Source: Bacteroidota bacterium (GTDB taxonomy: Bacteria > Bacteroidota > Bacteroidia > Chitinophagales > Chitinophagaceae). Taken from it: a stretch of 64,000 nucleotides of DNA. The stretch is from NCBI GenBank assembly GCA_018268085.1, contig JAFDXE010000008.1, positions 1-64,000 of the forward strand, in the 5' to 3' direction. Positions 42,723 to 51,477 of this stretch are shown in pieces (the first letter of the stretch is position 1; every line of letters starts with the position of its first letter). The notes below the pieces were generated by a model, which saw nothing but the letters and a program-made list of their open reading frames with translations, did no database searches and was not told the origin of the DNA. Made by a program: the position numbers and the translations under genes.

Positions 42723-44840
42723 ATGAACATCATTACCACGCATCCCGTAAAAGAACTCGGCTATAATTTCATAGACAAGAAATTTATTCCCAAAGGAAAA
42801 GATGAATATCACCTGCGCTACTTTCAAAGTGGTAAGGCAAAAAAATACCGTGCGCTAACTACGCTGGAGATAGATATACTCGTACACAACCGGAATGAAT
42901 CTGATAACTGGGGAAATGTTTTGGTCACCAATGGATTCAACCCAAGCCTGGTGAGAAACTGTAAATTCTTCGGGCTTATTCGCATCGGCAGCCTTCAACC
43001 GGTTTTCCGGGAGTTCCATAATTTTCGCATGGCCGTTGGATTATACAACAGCACCATCATCAGTTGCGACCTGGGCGATAATGTATGCATCGATAACGTT
43101 CACTATCTCTCCCATTTCATCATTGATAATGACGTAATGATTGCCAATGTAAATGAGATTGCTACTACCAACCACTCAAAATTCGGCAATGGAATTTTAA
43201 AAGACGGTGAAGATGAAAAGCAGCGGATGGTGATTGAAGTATGCAATGAAAACGGGGGCAGGCCAATCATACCCTTTAACGGGATGCTCGCCGGCGATGT
43301 ATATATGTGGAGCAAATACCGGGACGATGATGAACTGTTGGATAAATTCAAAGCGTTTACAGAAAATAGTTTCGACAAACAAAGAGGTTATTATGGCACC
43401 ATCGGTGAAAGAACCGTTATTAAAAATTGTGGCATTTTAAAGGATGTGTGTATTGGAACGGATGCCTATATCAAAGGCGCCAATAAGATAAAGAATGTAA
43501 CGATTAACAGCGATGCCGACAGAACTTCACAGATTGGTGAAGGATGTGAATTGGTGAATGGCATTGTGGGTTATGGTTGCCGTATTTTTTACGGTGTGAA
43601 AGCCGTTCGCTTTATTACTGCCTCTCACTCGCAATTGAAATATGGAGCAAGGCTGATCAATTCTTACCTGGGAAATAATTCAACCATCTCCTGCTGCGAA
43701 GTATTGAATACATTAATTTTCCCCTCTCACGAACAGCATCATAACAATTCTTTTTTGTGTGCATCGCTGATCATGGGACAAAGTAATATAGCTGCAGGTG
43801 CAACCATTGGCAGCAATCATAACAGCCGCAGTGCCGATGGTGAAATTGTAGCCGGCCGTGGATTCTGGCCAGGACTATGTGTGAGTTTAAAACACAATTC
43901 AAAGTTTGCTTCGTTTACCATTATTGCCAAAGGAGATTTTCCTGCCGAATTAAATATTCCGATACCGTTTTGCCTGGTGAGTAACGATGTTACAAATAAC
44001 CGGCTGCTGGTGATGCCTGCTTATTGGTTCATGTACAATATGTATGCGCTTGCACGCAATGCATGGAAATATGTGGATCGTGATAAGAGACTTCTGAAAA
44101 CGCAGTACATCGAATACGATTACCTGGCACCGGATACCATTAACGATATGTTTGATGCATTGCAGATACTGAAATCTGCAACACTAAATGAAAAAGGAGA
44201 AGCTATCGTTTCTGGTTGGGAAAATGCGCAACGGGAAACAGTAATTGTAAAAGTTGAAGCTGCTATTGCTGTGTACACCGACATGATACAGGTTCACGGT
44301 TGCCTGCAGTTGCTGCATCATATACAAGCCAATAAGTTTGAAAATTTTGATGCATTTAAGAAATCTTTATCCGCTAAAGTATCCCGTACAAAATGGTTGA
44401 ATATTGGCGGACAATTAATCATTGATACTGAAGTTCAGCAACTAAAAAATGCTATTAAAAAAGGAAAAATAAAAAGCTGGCAGCAGGTGCATGATTTTTA
44501 CCAGTTGCAGGGAAAAAAATACAGTACGGATAAATTGCATCATGCCTACACAAGCCTGCTGGAGTTGTTGAATATTACACCGAAACAATTTACCGCAACC
44601 TTGTTCAAAGAGTTGTTGCAAAAAATGCTCATCAGCAAAGAATGGATGACCAAAGGTATTTACAATGCAAGAGCAAAAGATTATACCAACCCTTACAGGA
44701 AAATGGTTTATGATAACAATGAAGAAATGCTGAAAGTGATTGGCAAACTGGAAGACAATAGTTTTATACAAGACCAGTTGGCACAGTTGGATGGTTTAAA
44801 AAAGAATGTAAAAGGATTACTGAAAAAATGGAAGTTATAA
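42723..44840 (+). CDS. DUF4954 protein with left-handed beta-helix repeats
   Basis: 705 residues. The central part contains hexapeptide-type repeats (GTIGERTVIKNCGILKDVCIGTDAYIKGANKIKNV, GEGCELVNGIVGYGCRIFYG, NNSTISCCEVLNTLIFPSHEQHHNNSFLCASLIMGQSNIAAGATIGSNHNSR), so it is an acyltransferase- or nucleotidyltransferase-like beta-helix. The C-terminal 250 residues are helical. DUF4954 has no established function. Placement right after glmS hints at sugar-nucleotide or lipid A metabolism. Its TAA and the aroQ stop share the hexamer TTATAA. Confidence 0.82.
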   Translation: MNIITTHPVKELGYNFIDKKFIPKGKDEYHLRYFQSGKAKKYRALTTLEIDILVHNRNESDNWGNVLVTNGFNPSLVRNCKFFGLIRIGSLQPVFREFHNFRMAVGLYNSTIISCDLGDNVCIDNVHYLSHFIIDNDVMIANVNEIATTNHSKFGNGILKDGEDEKQRMVIEVCNENGGRPIIPFNGMLAGDVYMWSKYRDDDELLDKFKAFTENSFDKQRGYYGTIGERTVIKNCGILKDVCIGTDAYIKGANKIKNVTINSDADRTSQIGEGCELVNGIVGYGCRIFYGVKAVRFITASHSQLKYGARLINSYLGNNSTISCCEVLNTLIFPSHEQHHNNSFLCASLIMGQSNIAAGATIGSNHNSRSADGEIVAGRGFWPGLCVSLKHNSKFASFTIIAKGDFPAELNIPIPFCLVSNDVTNNRLLVMPAYWFMYNMYALARNAWKYVDRDKRLLKTQYIEYDYLAPDTINDMFDALQILKSATLNEKGEAIVSGWENAQRETVIVKVEAAIAVYTDMIQVHGCLQLLHHIQANKFENFDAFKKSLSAKVSRTKWLNIGGQLIIDTEVQQLKNAIKKGKIKSWQQVHDFYQLQGKKYSTDKLHHAYTSLLELLNITPKQFTATLFKELLQKMLISKEWMTKGIYNARAKDYTNPYRKMVYDNNEEMLKVIGKLEDNSFIQDQLAQLDGLKKNVKGLLKKWKL

Positions 44841-45248
44841 AAAATAACGCACCGCAAGTTCATACCCCTTTAACCCTAAACCACTGATGATACCAACGGC
44901 TTTGCCGGATACATGCGACAACTTCCTGAAGTCTTCCCTACCGAAAATATTTGAAATGTGTACTTCAATAACCTTTGCTGTTACTGCAGCAATCGCATCA
45001 CCGATAGCAACTGACGTATGCGTGTAGCCGCCGGGATTGATGATAATAGCATCATAGCTGAATCCTACCCGTTGTATTTCATTGATGAGTTCTCCTTCCA
45101 CATTGCTTTGAAAAAATGAAAATTCTATTCCCGGAAAACTTGATACAAGTGTTTTGAAATAGTCATCAAATGATTCACCGCCATAAATATCTACCTCTCT
45201 CTTTCCGATGAGATTCAGGTTGGGACCGTTGATGATTGCGATTTTCAT
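44835..45248 (-). CDS. aroQ: 3-dehydroquinate dehydratase, type II
   Basis: 137 residues, typical of the dodecameric type II enzyme of the shikimate pathway. IINGPNLNLIGKRE at the N-terminus, FFQSNVEGELI, IINPGGYTHTSVAI and EVHISNIFGREDFR contain the Asn, Glu, His and Arg residues of the active site and the flexible lid. The start is the ATG at 45248, since the conserved strand MKIAIINGPN begins there. It overlaps the convergent DUF4954 gene by 6 bp and follows carA by 45 bp. Confidence 0.95.
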   Translation of the reverse strand: MKIAIINGPNLNLIGKREVDIYGGESFDDYFKTLVSSFPGIEFSFFQSNVEGELINEIQRVGFSYDAIIINPGGYTHTSVAIGDAIAAVTAKVIEVHISNIFGREDFRKLSHVSGKAVGIISGLGLKGYELAVRYFL

Positions 45249-45293
45249 AACATGAAATTTTTGAACCACGAATTGTATTTGAGCAGTTCGCAG

Positions 45294-46394
45294 TTAGCTA
45301 TGTATCATTTCAATGAATTGATCAAACAAATACCTGCTGTCGTGTGGTCCTGGTGTTGCTTCAGGATGATATTGTACCGAGAAAGCTTTTTTATTTTTCA
45401 TGCGAATGCCTTCAATGCTGTTATCATTCAGGTTCACGTGTGTGATCTCAATATTCTTATTGGCTTTCACTGCTTCAGGATCAACACCAAAACCATGATT
45501 CTGCGTAGTGATTTCGGATTTCCCCGTAATGATATTTTTCACAGGATGGTTTAATCCCCTGTGGCCATGATGCATTTTGAAGGTTGGAATATCGTTTGCC
45601 AGGGCGAGCAGTTGATGTCCAAGACAAATTCCAAACAAAGGTTTGCCTGTTTCCAGGATTTGCTTCACTGTTTTTACTGCATAATCCATGGGCGCCGGAT
45701 CTCCGGGACCATTGCTGATAAAATAACCCGAAGGATTAAATTCCTGCAGTGTGGCAAAATCTGTTTTGGCATTGTACACTTTTACGTGTGCGCCTCTTTC
45801 AACGAGGCAGTTCAGTATATTTTTTTTCACACCAAAATCGAGTACAGCAATTTTTACTTTGCTGTTTGGATCTCCCAATTCGTAGGTATCTGCTGTACTA
45901 ACAACAGAGGCCAATTCCAGTCCATCCATGGAAGGCACTTCCTTCAGTTTCTTTTTCAATACATCCACATCCAGTTCATCACTTGATACAATACAATTCA
46001 TGGCTCCTTTGGTTCTGATGTGCGCTACTAACGCTCTTGTATCCACGCAGTCGATAGCAACAATGTTTTGTTCTTCGAGGTATTCATGTAATGAGCCTCC
46101 GGCCATAAAGCGGCTGAATTTTTCCTCCAGGTTTCTGCCGATAATTGCTTTCACTTTTACACCACCGCTTTCCACATCTACATCCTTCACTCCATAGTTA
46201 CCAATATGAGCATTGTTCATGATCAGTACCTGGCCATAATAACTGGGATCTGTAAATACTTCCTGGTAGCCCGTCATACCGGTATTAAAACAAATTTCCC
46301 CGGTAGCGATGCCCTTTTTTCCGAATGAATGGCCGTAAATGGTGGTTCCGTCTTCGAGAAGTAGTATTGCTTTGTTAGGAGTAGTGCTTGCCAT
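45294..46394 (-). CDS. carA: Carbamoyl-phosphate synthase small subunit
   Basis: 366 residues. Glutamine amidotransferase subunit feeding ammonia to CarB for arginine and pyrimidine synthesis. N-terminal domain: ATGEICFNTGMTGYQEVFTDPSYYGQ and GAMNCIVS. C-terminal class I glutaminase: ISNGPGDP, PLFGICLGHQLLALA with the catalytic Cys, and QYHPEATPGPHDS with His and Glu. The start ATG is at 46394. carB is not in this window. It lies 269 bp downstream of rplQ; that spacer has the rplQ terminator and no other clear feature. Confidence 0.96.
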   Translation of the reverse strand: MASTTPNKAILLLEDGTTIYGHSFGKKGIATGEICFNTGMTGYQEVFTDPSYYGQVLIMNNAHIGNYGVKDVDVESGGVKVKAIIGRNLEEKFSRFMAGGSLHEYLEEQNIVAIDCVDTRALVAHIRTKGAMNCIVSSDELDVDVLKKKLKEVPSMDGLELASVVSTADTYELGDPNSKVKIAVLDFGVKKNILNCLVERGAHVKVYNAKTDFATLQEFNPSGYFISNGPGDPAPMDYAVKTVKQILETGKPLFGICLGHQLLALANDIPTFKMHHGHRGLNHPVKNIITGKSEITTQNHGFGVDPEAVKANKNIEITHVNLNDNSIEGIRMKNKKAFSVQYHPEATPGPHDSRYLFDQFIEMIHS

Positions 46395-46610
46395 TATAGA
46401 AACGTTTTGCAAAGAAACAGAATGGATGCTTAATTAAGCTGTTTTTTTTATGGATGTAGATAAGTATGTGCATTTTTCACTGGTCTTCGCATCTTTTGAT
46501 GTGATGGCGGGTAATTTTCATTCAACGCAACTGCGATTCCTGCTCCTTTTTTTAGGAAGCAATTTCCCACCGCATGATTTCAAATCAGCTCAATTGTTTA
46601 GGTATCCTCA

Positions 46611-46640
46611 AAAAAAAGCCCCGGCAGCAAGTACCGGGGC
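46611..46640 (-). terminator. Terminator of the ribosomal alpha operon
   Basis: On the minus strand GCCCCGG and CCGGGGC pair around a 9-nt loop and are followed by seven or more T residues, 24 bp past the rplQ stop. Confidence 0.85.
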
Positions 46641-46663
46641 AAGTTATTTTCTGATGATATATT

Positions 46664-47173
46664 TTATCCTTCCGTTGTCGTTTCTGTTTCGGTTGTATCA
46701 GCAGCAGTTGCATCTGTGCCAGCCGCTTTCTTCTTACCACCTGAACGACGTGTTTTCTTAACCGGTTCTGCAGCAGCAGAAGTACCCTTACCGTAAATTT
46801 CGTTGAAATCAACCAACTCAATCATTGCCATTTCTGCATTATCACCCACACGTGCTCCTAATTTAATGATACGTGTATAACCACCCGGGCGAGCTGCAAC
46901 TTTCGGCGCTATAACGGTGAATAATTCTTTCACAGCATCTTTATCATTCAGGTAACTGAATACAATACGGTGATTGTGCATGATCGCTTCTTTAGAAGAA
47001 GTGTTCTTTGTTTTAGTGATGATTGGCTCTACATACGTACGTAATGCCTTTGCTTTTGCTAAAGTAGTAGTGATCCTTTTGTGCGTGATCAACTGGCTAC
47101 CCAGGTTGGCCATCAATGCTCTCCTGTGAGAAGCTGTTCTGCTGAGATTGTTCTTTTTGTTACCGTGATTCAT
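46664..47173 (-). CDS. rplQ: 50S ribosomal protein L17 with Ala/Thr-rich tail
   Basis: 169 residues. The core (MNHGNKKNNLSRTASHRRALMANL, the L17 signature, to ELVDFNEI) is followed by a tail of about 45 residues rich in Ala, Lys, Thr and Glu (AAEPVKKTRRSGGKKK...). Such extensions are common in Bacteroidota L17. Last gene of the alpha operon, ahead of a strong terminator. The start is ATG 47173, seven codons inside a longer frame, because the L17 N-terminus starts MNHG. Confidence 0.97.
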   Translation of the reverse strand: MNHGNKKNNLSRTASHRRALMANLGSQLITHKRITTTLAKAKALRTYVEPIITKTKNTSSKEAIMHNHRIVFSYLNDKDAVKELFTVIAPKVAARPGGYTRIIKLGARVGDNAEMAMIELVDFNEIYGKGTSAAAEPVKKTRRSGGKKKAAGTDATAADTTETETTTEG

Positions 47174-47285
47174 TTGACTTGTTGTTTTGTACACTGTACC
47201 GTGTCAGGAATTACAGTGTTTGTTTTATAAAAATGTAGCCATTCAAAAATCAGCTTACTGGTTAAGCAGCTAATTTTCAAATCAA

Positions 47286-48281
47286 TTATTCGTCATCCAA
47301 TTTCAACTTACTCAAATCCATTCCAAAGCTCAAACCTCTTTCGTGCAATACCTGGTCGATTTCGCTCAAAGACTTCTGACCAAAGTTTCTGAACTTCATC
47401 AGGTCTTCCTGTTCGTATTGTACCAGTTCGCTCAATGAATTGATCTTTGCAGCTTTTAAGCAGTTGAACGCACGTACAGAAAGATCAAGGTCTTCCAATG
47501 GTGTTTTCAACATCTTGCGCAGTTGCAAAGTTTGTTCATCAACGAGGTCTTCTTTTTTATCTTCTTTGGTATCGAACGTGATGTTCTCGTCAGTAATGAT
47601 CATCAGGTGCTGAATCAGGATACGACTTGCCTGTTTTACAGCTTCTTCCGGATGAATGGTACCATCGGTAACCACTTCCATGATCAGTTTTTCGAAATCT
47701 GTGCGCTGTTCTACCCTTGTATTTTCAATCAGGTATTTTACGTTTTTGATTGGGGTATAGATAGCATCAACAGGAATATATCCAAAGTGTGAACTCTTGT
47801 CTTTATGATCTTCGGCAGGAACGTATCCACGACCGCGGCCAATCGTAATTTCGATATCAAGTTTTGCACTGCTGTCCATTGTACAAATCAGCAGATCCGG
47901 GTTCATCACTTCAAAAGCAGGTGATGCTTCACCGATCATACCGGCAGTAAACTCGGTTTTGTTTTTAATAGAAAGGGTAACCTTCTCTGTATTTACTTCG
48001 TGGTCAACCTTTGCTTTAAAACGAACCTGTTTGAGGTTAAGGATAATTTCGGTTACGTCTTCTGTAATTCCTTTCAATGTTGCAAACTCATGGTCAGCAC
48101 CGGCAATGTTGATACCAACAATTGCATAACCCTCCAGAGAATTAAGCAATACCCTGCGCAATGCGTTACCAATAGTTACACCATATCCTGGTTCCAGCGG
48201 ACGGAACTCAAACTGTGCTTCAAAATCTGTTGCTTTCTGAAGTACAATTTTATCTGGTTTAACAAAATTAAAAATGGCCAT
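47286..48281 (-). CDS. rpoA: DNA-directed RNA polymerase subunit alpha
   Basis: 331 residues. Dimerisation domain with EFRPLEPGYGVTIGNALRRVLLNSLEGYAI, the insert domain, and a linker to the C-terminal domain containing LSVRAFNCLKAAKINSLSELVQYE and FRNFGQKSLSEIDQVL (the helix-hairpin-helix that contacts UP DNA and regulators). Located between rpsD and rplQ as in nearly all bacteria. Confidence 0.98.
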   Translation of the reverse strand: MAIFNFVKPDKIVLQKATDFEAQFEFRPLEPGYGVTIGNALRRVLLNSLEGYAIVGINIAGADHEFATLKGITEDVTEIILNLKQVRFKAKVDHEVNTEKVTLSIKNKTEFTAGMIGEASPAFEVMNPDLLICTMDSSAKLDIEITIGRGRGYVPAEDHKDKSSHFGYIPVDAIYTPIKNVKYLIENTRVEQRTDFEKLIMEVVTDGTIHPEEAVKQASRILIQHLMIITDENITFDTKEDKKEDLVDEQTLQLRKMLKTPLEDLDLSVRAFNCLKAAKINSLSELVQYEQEDLMKFRNFGQKSLSEIDQVLHERGLSFGMDLSKLKLDDE

Positions 48282-48382
48282 TTTATTTTGTGTTTAAATT
48301 TTTGTCTGATAAATGAAGTCAAAAGTAAAAATTCAAAACCGTTACTGCAGAAGCAAATTTTTTGGTTTTTACTTTTTAATTT

Positions 48383-48988
48383 TTACTTACTATATAATTC
48401 CACGATCAACTGCTCCTTAATATTCTCAGGAACACTTTCTCTCTCCGGATACGCAACGAAAGTTCCTTTCAGGTTTGTTTCGCTCCAATCCAGCCAGTTG
48501 AATTTTGCATTCTTTCCACGAACTGCAGCGCTGATAGCAGTGTTTCCTGCGCTCTTCGCTTTCAAACCAATTACATCACCTGGTTTGCAACTGTATGACG
48601 GAATGTTTACCACTTCATCATTAACAGTAATGTGCTTATGACTAACCATCTGGCGTGCACTCTGACGGCTCGGTGCAATACCTAACCTGAACACAGTGTT
48701 GTCCAAACGGGCTTCTAATAATTTGATAAGGTTTTCACCGGTAACCCCTTTTCTACGGGCAGCTTCTTCAAAAGTCTTACGGAATTGTTTCTCCAATACA
48801 CCGTAAGTATATTTTGCTTTCTGTTTTTCTTTTAACTGAACACCATACTCGCTAAGTGTTTTACGCTTTTTGTTTGCGCCATGCTGACCGGGAGGGTTGC
48901 TGTTTTTTGTTAACCACTTACCATTACCTGTGATGGGTTCACCGAACCTGCGGGAAATTTTTGTTTTGGGGCCTGTATAACGTGCCAT
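48383..48988 (-). CDS. rpsD: 30S ribosomal protein S4
   Basis: 201 residues. [19 protein letters not shown], the S4 domain [34 protein letters not shown], and the C-terminal [15 protein letters not shown] end ([20 protein letters not shown]). In enterobacteria S4 autoregulates the alpha operon from a leader upstream of rpsM; the structured spacer here lies between rpsM and rpsK instead. No zinc cysteines at the N-terminus (C-minus type). Confidence 0.98.
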   Translation of the reverse strand: MARYTGPKTKISRRFGEPITGNGKWLTKNSNPPGQHGANKKRKTLSEYGVQLKEKQKAKYTYGVLEKQFRKTFEEAARRKGVTGENLIKLLEARLDNTVFRLGIAPSRQSARQMVSHKHITVNDEVVNIPSYSCKPGDVIGLKAKSAGNTAISAAVRGKNAKFNWLDWSETNLKGTFVAYPERESVPENIKEQLIVELYSK

Positions 48989-49062
48989 ATTGTGTGTGAT
49001 TTTTTTAGTGTCGGTGCATCATTATAAAAAATCGTAAAATCAATGATACACCCGTTAATAAT

Positions 49063-49152
49063 AATTATGAATTAAGAATTATAAATTATGAATTTGAAAT
49101 TATGAGCTGGAAAAACCAATTCAGCATTCAACATTCATCATTCACAATTCAC
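49063..49152. repeat. Two heptamer arrays between rpsD and rpsK
   Basis: First array 49063-49104: AATTATG, AATTAAG, AATTATA, AATTATG, AATTTGA, AATTATG. Second array 49118-49152: AATTCAG, CATTCAA, CATTCAT, CATTCAC, AATTCAC. The second touches the rpsK stop codon. Confidence 0.85.
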
Positions 49153-49562
49153 TATACTCTTCTCTTTTTAGGAGGACGACATCCGTTGTGTGGTAATGGA
49201 GTAACATCTTTGATCATGGATACTTCCAAACCACTTTGCGACAATGAACGGATAGCACCTTCACGGCCACTTCCTGGTCCTTTTACATATACGTCTACTC
49301 TTTTCAAACCTGCATCAATTGCAGTTTTTGCTGCATCAGCGCCAGCCATCTGGGCTGCATAAGGCGTATTTTTCTTACTTCCTTTGAATCCCATTTTACC
49401 GGCAGAAGACCATGAAATAACCTGGCCGTTCTTGTTGGTTAAACTGATGATGATGTTGTTGAAACTTGCAACGATGTGAGCATCTCCGTAGCTGTCTACT
49501 TTTACAACTCTTTTCTTCGCTGCTGCTTTTGCGCTGGGGGCTTTGCCCTGTGCTTTTGCCAT
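49152..49562 (-). CDS. rpsK: 30S ribosomal protein S11
   Basis: 136 residues with [61 protein letters not shown] and [18 protein letters not shown], the S11 hallmarks, including the Asn/Gly site that can isomerise to isoaspartate. An Ala/Lys-rich N-terminal extension precedes the core. Separated from rpsM by an unusually long spacer of 145 bp and from rpsD by 163 bp of repeat-rich sequence. Confidence 0.98.
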   Translation of the reverse strand: MAKAQGKAPSAKAAAKKRVVKVDSYGDAHIVASFNNIIISLTNKNGQVISWSSAGKMGFKGSKKNTPYAAQMAGADAAKTAIDAGLKRVDVYVKGPGSGREGAIRSLSQSGLEVSMIKDVTPLPHNGCRPPKKRRV

Positions 49563-49596
49563 AACTTAAATAATAGGTAATCGTTTAAAAAATGTA

Positions 49597-49655
49597 TCCC
49601 GAGTACGGGACTGAATCAACCCTCCTGCTGACTTCCGCGATCCGGCGCTGATTCA
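49597..49655. promoter_or_regulatory. Structured spacer between rpsM and rpsK
   Basis: TCCCG-AGTA-CGGGA (49597-49610) forms a hairpin, and TGAATCA (49612-49618) with TGATTCA (49649-49655) closes a second larger stem. This could be an r-protein binding site or processing signal inside the alpha operon mRNA. Confidence 0.4.
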
Positions 49656-49676
49656 AAAGAACAAGTCAATATAAAA

Positions 49677-49711
49677 AGCTAAAAGCCAATAGCTGTTAGC
49701 TATTAGCTTAC
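49677..49711. repeat. Heptamer array downstream of rpsM (5 units)
   Basis: AGCTAAA, AGCCAAT, AGCTGTT, AGCTATT, AGCTTAC in phase; the last unit overlaps the rpsM stop codon. Confidence 0.8.
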
Positions 49712-50088
49712 TTCTTAGCAACTTTTTTCTTACCGGCAACCGTTTTACGCTTACCTTTTCTTGTACGGCTGTTGGTACGGGTACGCTGGCCACGAACAGG
49801 TAATCCTTTACGATGACGAAGACCACGGTAGCAGGCGATATCCAGCAAACGTTTGATGTTCATCTGCGTTTCACTACGTAATGCACCTTCGGTTTTAATT
49901 TCACCGGAGATGATATTACGAATGGCAGTTTGTTCATCATCATTCCACTGAACAACTTTCTTGTTTACATCAATTCCTGCTTTTTCCAGGATGTATTTTG
50001 CTGTTGAACGTCCGATACCATAGATATAGGTCAGACCGATCTCGCCTCTTTTATTTTTTGGGATGTCAATACCGGCAATACGAGCCAT
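49708..50088 (-). CDS. rpsM: 30S ribosomal protein S13
   Basis: 126 residues: [73 protein letters not shown]. Full-length with the basic tail that reaches the ribosomal A and P site tRNAs. Follows rpmJ in the alpha operon. Confidence 0.98.
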   Translation of the reverse strand: MARIAGIDIPKNKRGEIGLTYIYGIGRSTAKYILEKAGIDVNKKVVQWNDDEQTAIRNIISGEIKTEGALRSETQMNIKRLLDIACYRGLRHRKGLPVRGQRTRTNSRTRKGKRKTVAGKKKVAKK

Positions 50089-50093
50089 AGTAA

Positions 50094-50121
50094 AATATGA
50101 ATTATAAATTATGAATTAAAT
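50094..50121. repeat. Short heptamer array between rpmJ and rpsM (4 units)
   Basis: AATATGA, ATTATAA, ATTATGA, ATTAAAT, filling the small gap between the two ribosomal protein genes. Confidence 0.65.
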
Positions 50122-50126
50122 AGTGA

Positions 50127-50243
50127 TTATCCTTGCTTTTGCTTAAAACGAGGATTCTTTTTGTTGATCACATACAGCCTTCCTTTTCTTCTCACGATCT
50201 TGCAATCTGCGCTGCGCTTTTTGATAGAAGCTCTAACCTTCAT
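50127..50243 (-). CDS. rpmJ: 50S ribosomal protein L36, zinc-free type
   Basis: 38 residues, [20 protein letters not shown] followed by [18 protein letters not shown]. The standard L36 has three Cys and one His binding zinc. Here only Cys14 of the four ligands remains; the others are Ser, Asn and Phe, giving a C-minus paralogue type that needs no zinc. Position between infA and rpsM is canonical. Confidence 0.95.
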   Translation of the reverse strand: MKVRASIKKRSADCKIVRRKGRLYVINKKNPRFKQKQG

Positions 50244-50298
50244 TTTGTTTGTTTTTATCTATTTGATAATAGCCAACAGTTAGTACCGGTGGCTTTTT

Positions 50299-50517
50299 TT
50301 ATTTATACCTGAAGATGATCCTTCCTCTCGTAAGATCGTACGGACTCATCTCTACCCCAACCTTATCTCCAGGAAGAATACGGATGTAGTGCATACGCAT
50401 TTTACCGGAAATGGTAGCCAGGATCTCATGCCCATTCTCTAACTTAACCTTGAACATAGCGTTGCTAAGCGCTTCTATGATCGTTCCGTCTTGCTTAATG
50501 AGTGCCTGTTTAGCCAT
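50299..50517 (-). CDS. infA: Translation initiation factor IF-1
   Basis: 72 residues, an OB-fold protein: [68 protein letters not shown]. Full length. First gene of the alpha operon here, with its own promoter box, and preceded by a divergent lipoprotein gene rather than by secY-map. Confidence 0.98.
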   Translation of the reverse strand: MAKQALIKQDGTIIEALSNAMFKVKLENGHEILATISGKMRMHYIRILPGDKVGVEMSPYDLTRGRIIFRYK

Positions 50518-50530
50518 AATTTTGGGAGCG

Positions 50531-50565
50531 CAAAGATAAGAGGAAATATTTAATTATTTACCAAA
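50531..50565 (-). promoter_or_regulatory. Promoter of infA and the alpha operon
   Basis: On the minus strand TTTG (50565-50562), 23-nt spacer, TATCTTTG (50538-50531), then CGCTCCC. The box ends 13 nt before the infA start codon. Confidence 0.6.
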
Positions 50566-50601
50566 AAATACAGATATTACGCAATAAAACTAAAACTCAA
50601 T

Positions 50602-51285
50602 ATGAAAAAGCTATTTTTTGTCTTGTTATGCGGCGCTGCTGCCCTGGTTTCCTGTAAAAAGGATAATAACAACGACCCCGTCGCCCCAACCAACCAGCCT
50701 TACAGCAATGGCAACGCCGGAACCAACTGGGTTTATGAGGTTAAAACCCAGAACCCTACCACCCTCGACACCACAACTGTGCTTGACACCAGCCGTGTAA
50801 CCGGATCAGATACCAGCATCGGTTCAAAACAATATTATATAGTTGCGCATAACAATGGCACGCATTCTTATTATAATGTTACCGGTAACGATTACTACCA
50901 GTTCCAGAATATATCTATCCCTTCCGTGATTGATACGGCACTGGAAATTCTTTATTTAAAAGACAACGGATCTGTAGGAACTTCCTGGAACCAGGTTTTA
51001 CCGGTTTCTGTAGACCTCGGGTTACCCTTGCCGGTAACAGTTAACGTAACCTTTACCTCAACTATCCAGGGAACGGGTTTAAGCAGGCTGGTAAATGGCA
51101 CTACCTACAATGATGTTATTTATGTAAAAACAACGCTCTCTGCCCCCGGAATTACCATTACATCAGACATCAGCAATTACTACGCAAGAAATATCGGTTT
51201 AATTGAAGGCGGATATGATGTAGACATTTCAGGATTTGGCGGCATACATACCGCAACAAAATTAAAATATAGCGATCCGCATTAA
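50602..51285 (+). CDS. Putative lipoprotein, unknown function
   Basis: 227 residues. MKKLFFVLLCGAAALVSCKKDNNND has a lipobox LVSC followed by KKDNNND, close to the charged lipoprotein export signal of Bacteroidota, so surface display is possible. The mature part is a Ser/Thr/Asn-rich beta protein with NAGTNWVYEVKT, SIGSKQYYIV, LKDNGSVGTSW and YYARNIGLIEGG; the latter pattern recalls beta proteins whose function is unknown. Divergent from infA. Confidence 0.75.
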   Translation: MKKLFFVLLCGAAALVSCKKDNNNDPVAPTNQPYSNGNAGTNWVYEVKTQNPTTLDTTTVLDTSRVTGSDTSIGSKQYYIVAHNNGTHSYYNVTGNDYYQFQNISIPSVIDTALEILYLKDNGSVGTSWNQVLPVSVDLGLPLPVTVNVTFTSTIQGTGLSRLVNGTTYNDVIYVKTTLSAPGITITSDISNYYARNIGLIEGGYDVDISGFGGIHTATKLKYSDPH

Positions 51286-51310
51286 TCACCAACCGGAAAA
51301 ATTCATTCAG

Positions 51311-51334
51311 GAGGCTCTAACAGGCCTCTTTTTT
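51311..51334 (+). terminator. Terminator of the lipoprotein gene
   Basis: GAGGC / GCCTC with an 8-nt loop and a T-run, 26 bp after the stop. Confidence 0.75.
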
Positions 51335-51407
51335 ATTGCACATAATTTCAGCATATTTCCCCTTCTACCCTGTTTTCAGCTTCAAATATTAACTGGAACA
51401 GAAGACA

Positions 51408-51434
51408 AAAAAAGGCCTGCAATTTCCTGCAGGC
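51408..51434 (-). terminator. Terminator of the OmpA-family gene
   Basis: On the minus strand GCCTGCA and TGCAGGC pair around ATTTCC-type loop and run into T residues. Confidence 0.75.
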
Positions 51435-51477
51435 TCCAACTTCCTAATTTGTAATTATTAATTTCTTATGTCAACTT

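Noticed and set aside
46450..46761. Plus-strand frame of 103 codons
   Set aside because: It runs through the alpha-operon terminator and antisense to rplQ; no domain pattern.
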